A stretch of 13,779 nt of DNA from Candidatus Parcubacteria bacterium (GCA_019661855.1 JAIFWM010000018.1:1-13779), one strand, 5' to 3'. Positions 4,486-10,248 are shown, counted from the first letter of the stretch. The notes: generated by a model not told the origin, from the sequence alone. Program-made: numbers and translations.

Positions 4486-7485
4486 CTACGGAGTGAGCGT
4501 TCCGTAAAATGCCCAAATGCCAGCGCCGCTTAGGGAAATCGCGGGGAAGATTGCAGGAAGAGAACCGTACGTAAAATTAGCTGCCTTGAAACTACCGCCC
4601 GAGTAGTCCGTAGGAAATGCCAAATTGTAACTACTATTAAGATACGTGAGCCAGTAAGTACCTGCGGAGAGTGCGACTGGTGTGATGACGTTTTGCTTAT
4701 TCCAACCCACCACTGGTGTAAATGAGTTGGTTTGTGCCTTGAGCACGCCTGGACCTCCTCCTGGTCCTGTTGCGTCGTAGACACCTAGACGCTGGTCGCC
4801 TCCTGCATCCAATACGTTGAATGAGAGACTCTGGAGAGTGCCTGATTGAGTAAGCTTCACTTTGCTCGCGACGAGAAGATCCGCATCACCTGAATTAAGA
4901 ATTCCAGTATTGGTAGTTCTGCCCATAGTAAAAGTCGAGCCGGATGTCGCAGGGGTTTGCGAAGGAGTTGATGCGGGAGTTGGGGTCGAAGTTGGCGTTG
5001 GGGCTGGAGTAGGGGTCGGTGTTGGAGATGGTGTTGGTGTGGGAGTAGGGGTCGGAGTTGGTGTAGGAGCGGGAGGCGGAGGAGTAGATACAGTAGATAG
5101 AACAAGATATTTTTGTGCACTCCATCCATCTACACCTGAGCCGTAATCGATCTGCCACCAAACGTTGCCATTTGCTGATAACGGGCCGCCCTGAACCGTT
5201 CCTAGTGCGTTGAGGCCTTGCGTGCCGAGTCGGGTGCCAGCAGGAGCGTTGCGCACTCCAATGCCAGTATTGTTGGTTTGCACCCGAGAACCGATAGAAA
5301 ACGGCGCTGAATATTTCGTGAGGAATGCTTCTGCACTCCATCCATCTACACCTGAGCCGTAATCGATCTGCCACCAAATATTTGTTCCCGCAGCGATCGG
5401 ACCGCTCATGACTTTGCCGAGAGAATTTACCTGCTGACTACCAAGCTTGGTGCCGCCGGCGGTAGCGCGTACTGCAACAGATTGAGTAGTGATGATCACA
5501 TCACCAATGGAAAACTTACCGGCAGTAGGTGGAGGTGGTGGAGTCGGCGTTGGAGTCGGCGTTGGAGTTGGCGTAGGGGTGGGAGTAGGTGTTGGGGTTG
5601 GTGAAGGCGGAGGCGTCGTTCCGTTGCAGAAATTGCCAAACGGAGTTCCCGCATCTAATCGGGCTTTTGCAGGAAGTGTGTACGTGGTGCCAGTAGTGGG
5701 ATCAACCCACGGCCACGTGCACGTGCCAAAAAATGCTGGCTTACTCGTGAGGAAGAGCGAATTCGGGATTGTGTAGCCTGCCGGCGTCGTCATCCATTTT
5801 TGCGCGTTGTTTAAGAAGTCGTAGTTACCATCGCGGATTGCAGTGGAGCGGACAAACGGATCATCTCCTTGTGGAGTGATATCCGTATAGCCAAGACTCC
5901 AAATACAATGGTCGGGAATGTCGTTGAGCATTCCAGTACATTCATACGTCCAATTATTCACTTTATTTGGCGTTCCCAAGACATTGCCGATAAATGACAT
6001 CCAATACGCATATGTATGCGCAGCAGCCGCTCGTAGAGGTCCGCAGCATCCCGTTCCATCATTTACTGCCGTGCCATCGAGCGCCGTAAACGGCTTTCGG
6101 AAACCAGACAAATGATTTCGGAAGATGGTCAGGTATGTCGAATTGCCATGGGTGTTGTCGCTGTCAAAGTTGAAACTGTAGTTGCCTTCGAAGAGCACGT
6201 GGTGCGGGCCTACCATGTGGCTCGCGTTGAGTCCTACCTCAGTCCATCCCGTCGAGCCGTTGAGATAGGCATCGTCCATGTAGTTGTATGCCACTACAGA
6301 TCCTGCTCCGGCGGAATTCGCCACGATCACTTTATTGGCAAGCATCGAGATGCTGTTTTCAATCAAGAGTTCCGTTGAACCCCACTCAAGAGCGATAGCA
6401 TAGCCGCCACCACCATTGACCGGCCATGCAGCGTCGTGCACATAGATTCCTTCCAATTGCGAGCGGAAGGATTTCGCAAAATTAAAACCGTGGCCAAGCC
6501 AGAGTTTGTTTTCGACATTCTGCCCCCAGCAGTACGCGCAAGAATTAAATTGAATATTGCCGTCATCGCCTCCTACTACCGTCAGGTTTTCTATGCCGGC
6601 TTTTTGTACCATGTTGGTGTACGGATAGAGTTTCGCCTGATGGCTCACGCGATACGAAATCATGATCGGCGCGTCAAAGGTCACGGTGTTTCCCGAGATT
6701 GCAGTGATCTGATGCATTTCGTTGGTCGGTCTGTCACAGTTGGAAAACCAGCATCCACCCGTGTTTGCCTGATATGGATATTCGCTTGCACCGAAATCGT
6801 CGACATATACGTATTCGGGATTGTGTTTCGGCCAGACGACGCGATAATCCGGCGACGCCCAAACTTGTTTATATCCCGCATTAAACCAAACAGTGTCTCT
6901 CTCAGCCTGCCATCCAGCGCCTGAAGCTTCGTCTATCAAAACTATTTGACCTACCTGAAGACCGGCAGCACTCGATACTTGCACGGAATACGTACCCCGC
7001 TGCGCATCTGCGGAGAGATTTACGGGTGTACCTTCACCTGCCCCTCCGAGGTTTACAAGCGGCCCCGGATCAGTACCGGGAAAATAACTGTCGAGTTTCG
7101 CACCATTGGTGCGCAGCAAGATTGTAGTCCCCGCTCCAGAGCCGCGCAGCGTGACGCCTTTTGAAAGGGCAATAGTATGACCTTCGCTTATCGTAAATGT
7201 ACCTGCAGTGAGCAGAACGACCTGATCGTTGGGGCAGTTGTTGATCGCTGTCTGAATTGCCGCAGTGTCATCCACTCCAGAACCTTTCGGGCTTAGAGTG
7301 GCACAGACTGTCGCGCGATTTGGAATGCCTCCGATAGAAAGCAGGCCCGCCTTTTTCCAGTTGGCGCTTGCGTCGCGATCAGCTGGAAGAACTTGCGCAA
7401 GCGCGCTGTCAGCAGCAAAGAGTATGAAAATACTAGAAACCACCGCGATCAAAGCGTGGCGGGAAGTAGTAGTAAGAGTACGCAT
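4486..7485 (-). CDS. Secreted right-handed beta-helix protein with Thr-Pro linkers and two SH3-like modules
   Basis: A 999-residue exported protein. Residues 1-30 form a signal peptide (hydrophobic ALIAVVSSIFILFAA, cleavage likely after SALA). Residues about 60-600 resemble pectate-lyase-3/parallel beta-helix proteins: DDTAAIQTAINNCPNDQVVLL, GVTLRGSGAGTTIL, then repeated short strands such as ELLIENSISM, VVAYNYMDDAYL and HHVLFEGNYSF. A Thr-Pro linker (about 624-653) leads to two SH3b-like repeats (about 656-724 and 729-796) that share WWQIDYGSGVDGWSA. A second Thr-Pro linker (802-849) leads to a C-terminal beta-sandwich-like domain (852-999, RLGVYDATGPGGGPG, AGTYWLTYL). This architecture suggests a surface or released polysaccharide-binding or -cleaving protein; I cannot name catalytic residues or substrate. 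No SD adjoins the ATG. It has no LPXTG or C-terminal membrane anchor. It may be acquired by transfer. Confidence 0.88.
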   Translation of the reverse strand: MRTLTTTSRHALIAVVSSIFILFAADSALAQVLPADRDASANWKKAGLLSIGGIPNRATVCATLSPKGSGVDDTAAIQTAINNCPNDQVVLLTAGTFTISEGHTIALSKGVTLRGSGAGTTILLRTNGAKLDSYFPGTDPGPLVNLGGAGEGTPVNLSADAQRGTYSVQVSSAAGLQVGQIVLIDEASGAGWQAERDTVWFNAGYKQVWASPDYRVVWPKHNPEYVYVDDFGASEYPYQANTGGCWFSNCDRPTNEMHQITAISGNTVTFDAPIMISYRVSHQAKLYPYTNMVQKAGIENLTVVGGDDGNIQFNSCAYCWGQNVENKLWLGHGFNFAKSFRSQLEGIYVHDAAWPVNGGGGYAIALEWGSTELLIENSISMLANKVIVANSAGAGSVVAYNYMDDAYLNGSTGWTEVGLNASHMVGPHHVLFEGNYSFNFDSDNTHGNSTYLTIFRNHLSGFRKPFTALDGTAVNDGTGCCGPLRAAAAHTYAYWMSFIGNVLGTPNKVNNWTYECTGMLNDIPDHCIWSLGYTDITPQGDDPFVRSTAIRDGNYDFLNNAQKWMTTPAGYTIPNSLFLTSKPAFFGTCTWPWVDPTTGTTYTLPAKARLDAGTPFGNFCNGTTPPPSPTPTPTPTPTPTPTPTPTPTPPPPPTAGKFSIGDVIITTQSVAVRATAGGTKLGSQQVNSLGKVMSGPIAAGTNIWWQIDYGSGVDGWSAEAFLTKYSAPFSIGSRVQTNNTGIGVRNAPAGTRLGTQGLNALGTVQGGPLSANGNVWWQIDYGSGVDGWSAQKYLVLSTVSTPPPPAPTPTPTPTPTPTPSPTPTPTPAPTPTSTPTPASTPSQTPATSGSTFTMGRTTNTGILNSGDADLLVASKVKLTQSGTLQSLSFNVLDAGGDQRLGVYDATGPGGGPGVLKAQTNSFTPVVGWNKQNVITPVALSAGTYWLTYLNSSYNLAFPTDYSGGSFKAANFTYGSLPAIFPAISLSGAGIWAFYGTLTP
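4955..5080 (-). repeat. Thr-Pro coding low-complexity tract, linker 2
   Basis: On the plus strand this reads as a run of GGNGTNGGNGT units; on the coding strand it gives a (Thr-Pro)n linker with some Ser and Ala (about residues 802-844). The unit varies at third positions, so the tract is not a perfect microsatellite, but it could change length by slippage. Confidence 0.85.
5116..5162 (-). repeat. 47-bp exact direct repeat, copy A (second SH3-like module)
   Basis: These 47 bases are identical to 5332-5378, at an offset of 216 bp (72 codons). The repeat encodes the WWQIDYGSGVDGWSA core of the second SH3-like module. Base-for-base identity while flanking parts of the modules have diverged points to recent duplication or gene conversion. 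Confidence 0.9.
5332..5378 (-). repeat. 47-bp exact direct repeat, copy B (first SH3-like module)
   Basis: Identical to 5116-5162; encodes the same WWQIDYGSGVDGWSA core in the first SH3-like module of the 999-aa protein. Confidence 0.9.
5529..5617 (-). repeat. Thr-Pro coding low-complexity tract, linker 1
   Basis: A run of GGNGT-type units on the plus strand encodes PPPSP(TP)n-PPPPP between the beta-helix and the first SH3-like module (about residues 623-653). Such linkers are extended and often glycosylated in exported proteins; glycosylation is not shown here. Confidence 0.85.
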
Positions 7486-7526
7486 ATAAATAGTTAAAAA
7501 ATTACTCCGGTAATAGTTCAGCTTCT

Positions 7527-7532
7527 AGTATA
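7527..7532 (-). promoter_or_regulatory. Possible -10 box for the 999-aa protein gene
   Basis: TATACT on the minus strand lies 41 nt upstream of the ATG at 7485. The nearest TTG-type -35 (TTGCAA) is 22 bp away, which is too far for a standard promoter, so only the -10 is supported. The 34-nt stretch before it is very A-rich (AAAACAGAAAAGAAAA), like an UP or spacer element. Confidence 0.3.
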
Positions 7533-7566
7533 TCCCTATTTTCTTTTCTGTTTTTTGCAAAAATCA

Positions 7567-7587
7567 AAGGCACCACTAGGGTGCCTT
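7567..7587 (-). terminator. Terminator of the 60-aa gene
   Basis: On the minus strand AAGGCACC and GGTGCCTT form an 8-bp hairpin with loop CTAGT followed by TGATTTTT. It begins about 21 nt after the stop of the 60-aa frame (7609). It is a sibling of 4440-4460, with one base pair changed in a compensatory way (G-C there, A-T here). Confidence 0.8.
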
Positions 7588-7608
7588 CTTAGATTCTGGT
7601 CTGCTTTC

Positions 7609-7791
7609 TTATTTCTTTTTGTGCCGCTCTTTGTACACCTTGAGAGCTAACTGTTTCAGTTCGGCCTGTTGGTCGCTGCTTGAGAGGATAATAGTGCCCC
7701 TCCGCATGCCTTGTTTGATCTCCTTTTCGATCTGGGTGATTTCGTCTAAATACGCCTGTTTACTAGGGTCTCCTCCTACCTTTACCTGCAT
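7609..7791 (-). CDS. Small hypothetical protein, 60 aa
   Basis: I do not recognise this protein. It is charged and probably mostly helical: MQVKVGGDPSKQAYLDEITQ, a central QGMRRGTIILSSSD segment, then QQAELKQLALKVYKERHKKK with a strongly basic end. It has no signal peptide, membrane segment or Cys pair. Support for its reality comes from context: a terminator hairpin follows its stop, an AGAGG lies 11 nt before the ATG, and a TTGACT -35-like box lies upstream (7855-7850) with a weak TAGATT -10 at 16 bp. It sits between the 31-aa gene and the beta-helix gene in the same orientation. A non-coding transcript is the alternative. Confidence 0.55.
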   Translation of the reverse strand: MQVKVGGDPSKQAYLDEITQIEKEIKQGMRRGTIILSSSDQQAELKQLALKVYKERHKKK

Positions 7792-7866
7792 GGTACATAT
7801 GGCCTCTTCCTCTCCAGTCCGGGATGTAATCTACTCCTACCCGGCTCAAAGTCAAATGAACAAATC

Positions 7867-7898
7867 AAAAGGCCCGGATGTTTAAATCCGGGCCTTTT
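7867..7898. terminator. Bidirectional-looking terminator hairpin after the 31-aa gene
   Basis: AAAAGGCCCGGAT (7867-7879) pairs with ATCCGGGCCTTTT (7886-7898) around GTTTAA. On the minus strand it follows the 31-aa frame's stop by 10 nt and is trailed by TTTTGATTTG. Its arms match those of the rplE terminator at 3988-4018, and only the loop differs. Confidence 0.85.
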
Positions 7899-7908
7899 CC
7901 ATGCAGCT

Positions 7909-8004
7909 TCAGTGCATGAGAGGAGCCAGGCTCCAAGAAAAGACGGTATAGAGCCCGATCACTATCACCACTCCCACTGCGTAGAATCTCAACGGTACAT
8001 TCAT
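7909..8004 (-). CDS. Putative 31-aa single-pass membrane micro-protein
   Basis: ATG at 8004 opens a 31-codon frame ending in TGA at 7909-7911: MNVPLRFYAV, then GVVIVIGLYTVFSW and SLAPLMH. Residues about 7-27 are hydrophobic with no charge, preceded by a single Arg, as expected for a small single-pass membrane peptide with its N-terminus in the cytoplasm. I recognise no family. The evidence that it is a gene is its surroundings on the same strand: a near-consensus promoter (TTGACT-17-TATAAT), an AGGGAG 12 nt before the ATG, and a strong terminator starting 10 nt after the stop. The predicted transcript is about 170 nt, so a small RNA is the main alternative. It has no homology support. Confidence 0.55.
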   Translation of the reverse strand: MNVPLRFYAVGVVIVIGLYTVFSWSLAPLMH

Positions 8005-8041
8005 GGCTCGACTAAGCTCCCTAAGGTGCAGTTACAGCTCC

Positions 8042-8070
8042 ATTATACACCCAAACTGGCCAAAAGTCAA
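8042..8070 (-). promoter_or_regulatory. Sigma70-type promoter reading into the 31-aa gene
   Basis: On the minus strand TTGACT (8070-8065) and a perfect TATAAT (8047-8042) are 17 bp apart. Predicted transcription starts near 8035, leaving a leader of about 30 nt with AGGGAG before the ATG at 8004. It diverges from the rpsN promoter; the two -35 boxes are 33 bp apart. Confidence 0.75.
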
Positions 8071-8083
8071 GTCAAGGGGTAAA

Positions 8084-8099
8084 AGGCCAAAAAGGGCCT
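8084..8099. promoter_or_regulatory. Small inverted repeat between divergent promoters
   Basis: AGGCC (8084-8088) and GGCCT (8095-8099) flank AAAAAG exactly between the -35 boxes of the two divergent promoters. It could be an operator, but five base pairs is little evidence. Confidence 0.25.
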
Positions 8100-8103
8100 A
8101 AAT

Positions 8104-8132
8104 TTGCATATTCGAAGCCCTTCCTGTATATT
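8104..8132 (+). promoter_or_regulatory. Promoter of the rpsN-secY-map block
   Basis: TTGCAT (8104-8109) and TATATT (8127-8132) are separated by exactly 17 bp, a good sigma70-type match. It replaces the read-through from rplE, which is blocked by the terminator at 3988-4018. The predicted start near 8139 gives a leader of about 97 nt before rpsN. Confidence 0.75.
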
Positions 8133-8138
8133 GCTCCT

Positions 8139-8159
8139 AGCCCTCAGGGCTCCTTTTTT
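8139..8159 (+). terminator. Terminator-like hairpin at the predicted transcription start
   Basis: AGCCC (8139-8143) and GGGCT (8147-8151) form a 5-bp hairpin with loop TCA, then CC and six T (8154-8159). It begins where the rpsN transcript should start. Either it is an early-termination control element or the hairpin is too close to the start to act; this is unresolved. Confidence 0.35.
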
Positions 8160-8199
8160 CTATCAGGTCGGAGGCGTTAGGCCGAAGATACCGATAGAA
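8158..8199 (+). promoter_or_regulatory. Structured 5' leader of rpsN (candidate autoregulatory hairpin)
   Basis: TTCTATC (8158-8164) pairs with GATAGAA (8193-8199); after a bulged A (8165), GGT (8166-8168) pairs with ACC (8190-8192); then CGG (8169-8171) pairs with CCG (8182-8184), with AAGAT left as an asymmetric bulge and a 10-nt apical loop. That is 13 base pairs in an untranslated leader. Bulged hairpins of this kind are typical ribosomal-protein binding sites; S8 is known to repress spc operons in enteric bacteria, but I cannot match this hairpin to its consensus. Confidence 0.45.
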
Positions 8200-8235
8200 T
8201 CATAACTCTCGAGGCACAGGGAGTAATCAGTCACA

Positions 8236-8421
8236 ATGGCCAAAAAATCAACAGTAGCAAGATCAAACAAAACCCCGAAATTTAAGAGTAGGGTCGTTCG
8301 TCGTTGCTTCCGTTGCGGCCGAAAGCGTGCGTTTATGCGCGACTTCGGTATGTGCCGTACCTGCTTCCGCGAAGCAGCTAACGAAGGTCTTATCCCGGGC
8401 GTACGAAAATCATCATGGTAA
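8236..8421 (+). CDS. rpsN: 30S ribosomal protein S14, zinc-binding type Z
   Basis: S14 binds the head of the small subunit next to S3 and S10. The 61-residue form carries two CxxC pairs, Cys24/Cys27 (CFRCG) and Cys40/Cys43 (CRTCF), that hold a zinc ion, followed by FREAANEGLIPGVRKSSW. This is the short type Z protein, not the ~100-aa zinc-less form. It is the first gene after a new promoter and has a visible SD-like GGGAG 12 nt upstream, unlike the internal ribosomal genes. Its last 7 bases overlap the start of rpsH. Confidence 0.98.
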   Translation: MAKKSTVARSNKTPKFKSRVVRRCFRCGRKRAFMRDFGMCRTCFREAANEGLIPGVRKSSW

Positions 8422-8795
8422 CCGACCCAATTTCAGACTTGCTTGTTCGCCTTCAAAACGCATCACGTGTGCGCAAGACGTCTATTGTCGTACCTTTTTC
8501 TCGCATGAAGCTTGCTATCGCCGAGATCCTCGCGCGCGAGGGTTATGTAGGTGAAATCGACAAAAAGAAGACCGAGCTCGCTATTCCACTTTTATATAAA
8601 AACGGCCAACCAGCCATTACGGGCGTTAAGCGCATCTCTAAACCATCACGCCGGATGTACATCGGTGTTCGCGATGTTCACCCTGTTAAGCGCGGAACGG
8701 GTCTCTTGGTTCTTTCAACTCCTGCAGGTGTTGTAAGCGGCAAGGAGGCAAAGGTAAAGCGCGTTGGCGGTGAGGTCCTGTTCGAAATCTGGTAA
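8415..8795 (+). CDS. rpsH: 30S ribosomal protein S8
   Basis: S8 binds the central domain of 16S rRNA and in E. coli represses the spc operon by binding its mRNA. The 126-residue product begins MVTDPISDLLVRLQNASRV and ends with the signature GLLVLSTPAGVVSGKEAKVKR...GGEVLFEIW. Its ATG lies inside the last codons of rpsN (ATGGTAA overlap), implying translational coupling. It is full length. Confidence 0.98.
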   Translation: MVTDPISDLLVRLQNASRVRKTSIVVPFSRMKLAIAEILAREGYVGEIDKKKTELAIPLLYKNGQPAITGVKRISKPSRRMYIGVRDVHPVKRGTGLLVLSTPAGVVSGKEAKVKRVGGEVLFEIW

Positions 8796-8799
8796 ATAT

Positions 8800-9333
8800 A
8801 TGTCACGACTTGCTAAACGACCAATTCAAATCCCTGCTAAAACCGAAGTAACCATCTCGGGGGGCACTGTTAGTGTCAAAGGACCTAAAGGTACACTCAC
8901 ACGCGAAGGCAATCGCCACGTCGCTATCGCGGTTACACCCGAAGGTGTGACTGTATCTCCAAAAAATGAAACTCTTGAGTCACGTGCAGCTATTGGTACC
9001 TACGCATCACACATCCGCAACATGATCGAGGGAGTTAATACTGGCTTTACGAAAAAATTGCTTGTCGAAGGTGTTGGGTACAAGTGGGATGTCCAAGGTA
9101 AAAATTTAAATCTAGGGTTAGGATTTTCTCACCCCGTCAAAATGAATATTCCTGAGGGGTTAACAGTTGCTGCAGACAAAGGCACCCTTACGATCACTGG
9201 CTTTGACAAAGAGGTTGTGGGTCAGTTTGCAGCCAATGTCCGCGCACTCAAAAAACCAGAGCCGTACAAAGGTAAAGGTATCCGCTACGAAGGTGAGGTG
9301 ATCCGCCGCAAGCAAGGTAAGAAGGCCGCATAA
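8800..9333 (+). CDS. rplF: 50S ribosomal protein L6
   Basis: L6 lies near the factor-binding site and consists of two related domains. The 177-residue product starts MSRLAKRPIQIPAKTEVTI and has VSVKGPKGTL, GVGYKWDVQGKNLNLGLGFSHP and the C-terminal PEPYKGKGIRYEGEVIRRKQGKK signature (about 150-173). I use ATG 8800, the family start; an in-frame ATG at 8764 would add 12 residues from inside rpsH. There are 4 nt between rpsH and rplF. Confidence 0.98.
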   Translation: MSRLAKRPIQIPAKTEVTISGGTVSVKGPKGTLTREGNRHVAIAVTPEGVTVSPKNETLESRAAIGTYASHIRNMIEGVNTGFTKKLLVEGVGYKWDVQGKNLNLGLGFSHPVKMNIPEGLTVAADKGTLTITGFDKEVVGQFAANVRALKKPEPYKGKGIRYEGEVIRRKQGKKAA

Positions 9334-9338
9334 CCAAT

Positions 9339-9638
9339 ATGAACAGAATCCGACGTCACAACCGCATACGAGCAAAAGTTTCTGGCACCGCAGAGCGCCC
9401 ACGCTTTTGCGTGTATAAGTCTAACCGTTACCTTGAGGCACAACTTATTGATGACACCAAAGGTAAGACGCTTTTCTCTGGCAAGATGGACGACGCGGCA
9501 AAATTAGGTAAAGATATCGCAACCCGCGCCAAAGCAGCAGGTATCACCAAAGTGGTGTTTGACCGAGGAGGCTTTCGCTACACAGGTCAGGTAGCAGCGC
9601 TGGCAGCAGCAGCACGCGAGAGCGGTTTGGAATTTTAA
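9339..9638 (+). CDS. rplR: 50S ribosomal protein L18 (short N-terminus)
   Basis: L18 binds 5S rRNA together with L5. The 99-residue product has RRHNRIRAKVSGTAERPRFCVYKSNRYLEAQLID and ends FDRGGFRYTGQVAALAAAARESGLEF, as the family does. It lacks roughly 15-20 N-terminal residues compared with E. coli L18, a region that is basic and variable. It starts 5 nt after rplF; rpsE begins 2 nt after its stop. Confidence 0.97.
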   Translation: MNRIRRHNRIRAKVSGTAERPRFCVYKSNRYLEAQLIDDTKGKTLFSGKMDDAAKLGKDIATRAKAAGITKVVFDRGGFRYTGQVAALAAAARESGLEF

Positions 9639-9640
9639 TT

Positions 9641-10240
9641 ATGGAAGAAACACAAAACACAACTCCTGAAGTTCAACCAATAGAAACTCCTGTCGAAGCA
9701 GTGGTTGTTCAAGATGCAACACAACCTAACGCAGCTCCTCGTGGCCGCGGTGGTGACCGACGCCGCAGAGGCGCGCGCCAGGGTGGTAACCGCGCACGCC
9801 CAGAGCGCAAGAGTGAGTTTGATCAATCGCTTATCAATATTCGCCGTGTGGCTCGTGTGGTTGCAGGAGGCCGCCGCTTTTCTTTCTCGGTAGCTATTAT
9901 CATTGGCAACAAAAAAGGCAAAGTAGGTGTTGGCTTGGGTAAAGCAGGGGACACAACGCTTGCTATAGACAAAGCTGTCCGCAACGCCAAGAAAAATATG
10001 ATCACGGTCCAACTCACTAAAGACAATTCAATCAGACACGATGTTTCGGCTAAATACACTGCGTCGGTCGTCAATTTGATGCCGGCACCAGGCCGCGGTT
10101 TGGTGGCGGGTTCGTCGGTTCGTCCAACACTTGAGCTTGCAGGTATCACCAACACGGTTGCTAAGATCCACTCAGGTAGCAAAAATGGTCTCAACAACGC
10201 GCGCGCAGCAATTGAGGCATTAAAGAAACTTAAAGCCTAG
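9641..10240 (+). CDS. rpsE: 30S ribosomal protein S5 with disordered N-terminal extension
   Basis: S5 forms the mRNA entry site and affects decoding accuracy. The core runs from about residue 58 (SEFDQSLINIRRVARVVAGG) through the double-stranded-RNA-binding-like domain (GNKKGKVGVGLGKAGD) to the C-terminal KIHSGSKNGLNNARAAIEALKKL. Residues 1-57 are an acidic/Gln-rich stretch followed by Arg/Gly-rich RGRGGDRRRRGARQGG, longer than in E. coli. rplO follows after 8 nt with no rpmD (L30) between, which is typical of CPR bacteria. Confidence 0.98.
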   Translation: MEETQNTTPEVQPIETPVEAVVVQDATQPNAAPRGRGGDRRRRGARQGGNRARPERKSEFDQSLINIRRVARVVAGGRRFSFSVAIIIGNKKGKVGVGLGKAGDTTLAIDKAVRNAKKNMITVQLTKDNSIRHDVSAKYTASVVNLMPAPGRGLVAGSSVRPTLELAGITNTVAKIHSGSKNGLNNARAAIEALKKLKA

Positions 10241-10248
10241 CCAATTTT

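Larger units (their letters stand above)
4019..8070 (-). other. Minus-strand accessory block splitting the ribosomal operon
   Basis: Between rplE and rpsN, which usually adjoin, there are four minus-strand genes, each with its own terminator hairpin: a 31-aa membrane peptide, a 60-aa hypothetical, a 999-aa secreted beta-helix protein and a Dabb protein. Both flanking ribosomal blocks are plus strand. The block ends near the minus-strand promoter at 8042-8070. No integrase, transposase or tRNA is visible and no target-site duplication is obvious. The near-identical hairpins at 3988-4018 and 7867-7898 are the only repeat pair close to both edges. Acquisition by transfer is inferred from content and orientation. 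Confidence 0.7.

Noticed and set aside
4955..5617. GT-rich repeats suggesting a CRISPR or satellite array
   Set aside because: There is no repeat-spacer pattern; the tracts are codon-level (Thr-Pro)n linkers in the 999-aa protein.
5489..5776. Plus-strand open frames across the 999-aa gene (also 4862-5146, 6436-6924)
   Set aside because: They are antisense to a clear secreted protein, have Gly/Val-only low-complexity or no recognisable domain, and lack SD or promoter.
7619..7885. 88-codon plus-strand frame opposite the 60-aa gene
   Set aside because: It runs through the terminator hairpin at 7867-7898, has no SD, and its composition looks like the antisense of the minus-strand frame.
4019..8070. 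Treating the block as a defined mobile element
   Set aside because: No integrase, transposase, tRNA target or clear target-site duplication is visible; only paired terminator hairpins, which are not proof of mobility.
8764..8799. Longer L6 from ATG 8764
   Set aside because: The added residues come from inside rpsH; MSRLAKRP at 8800 is the conserved start.
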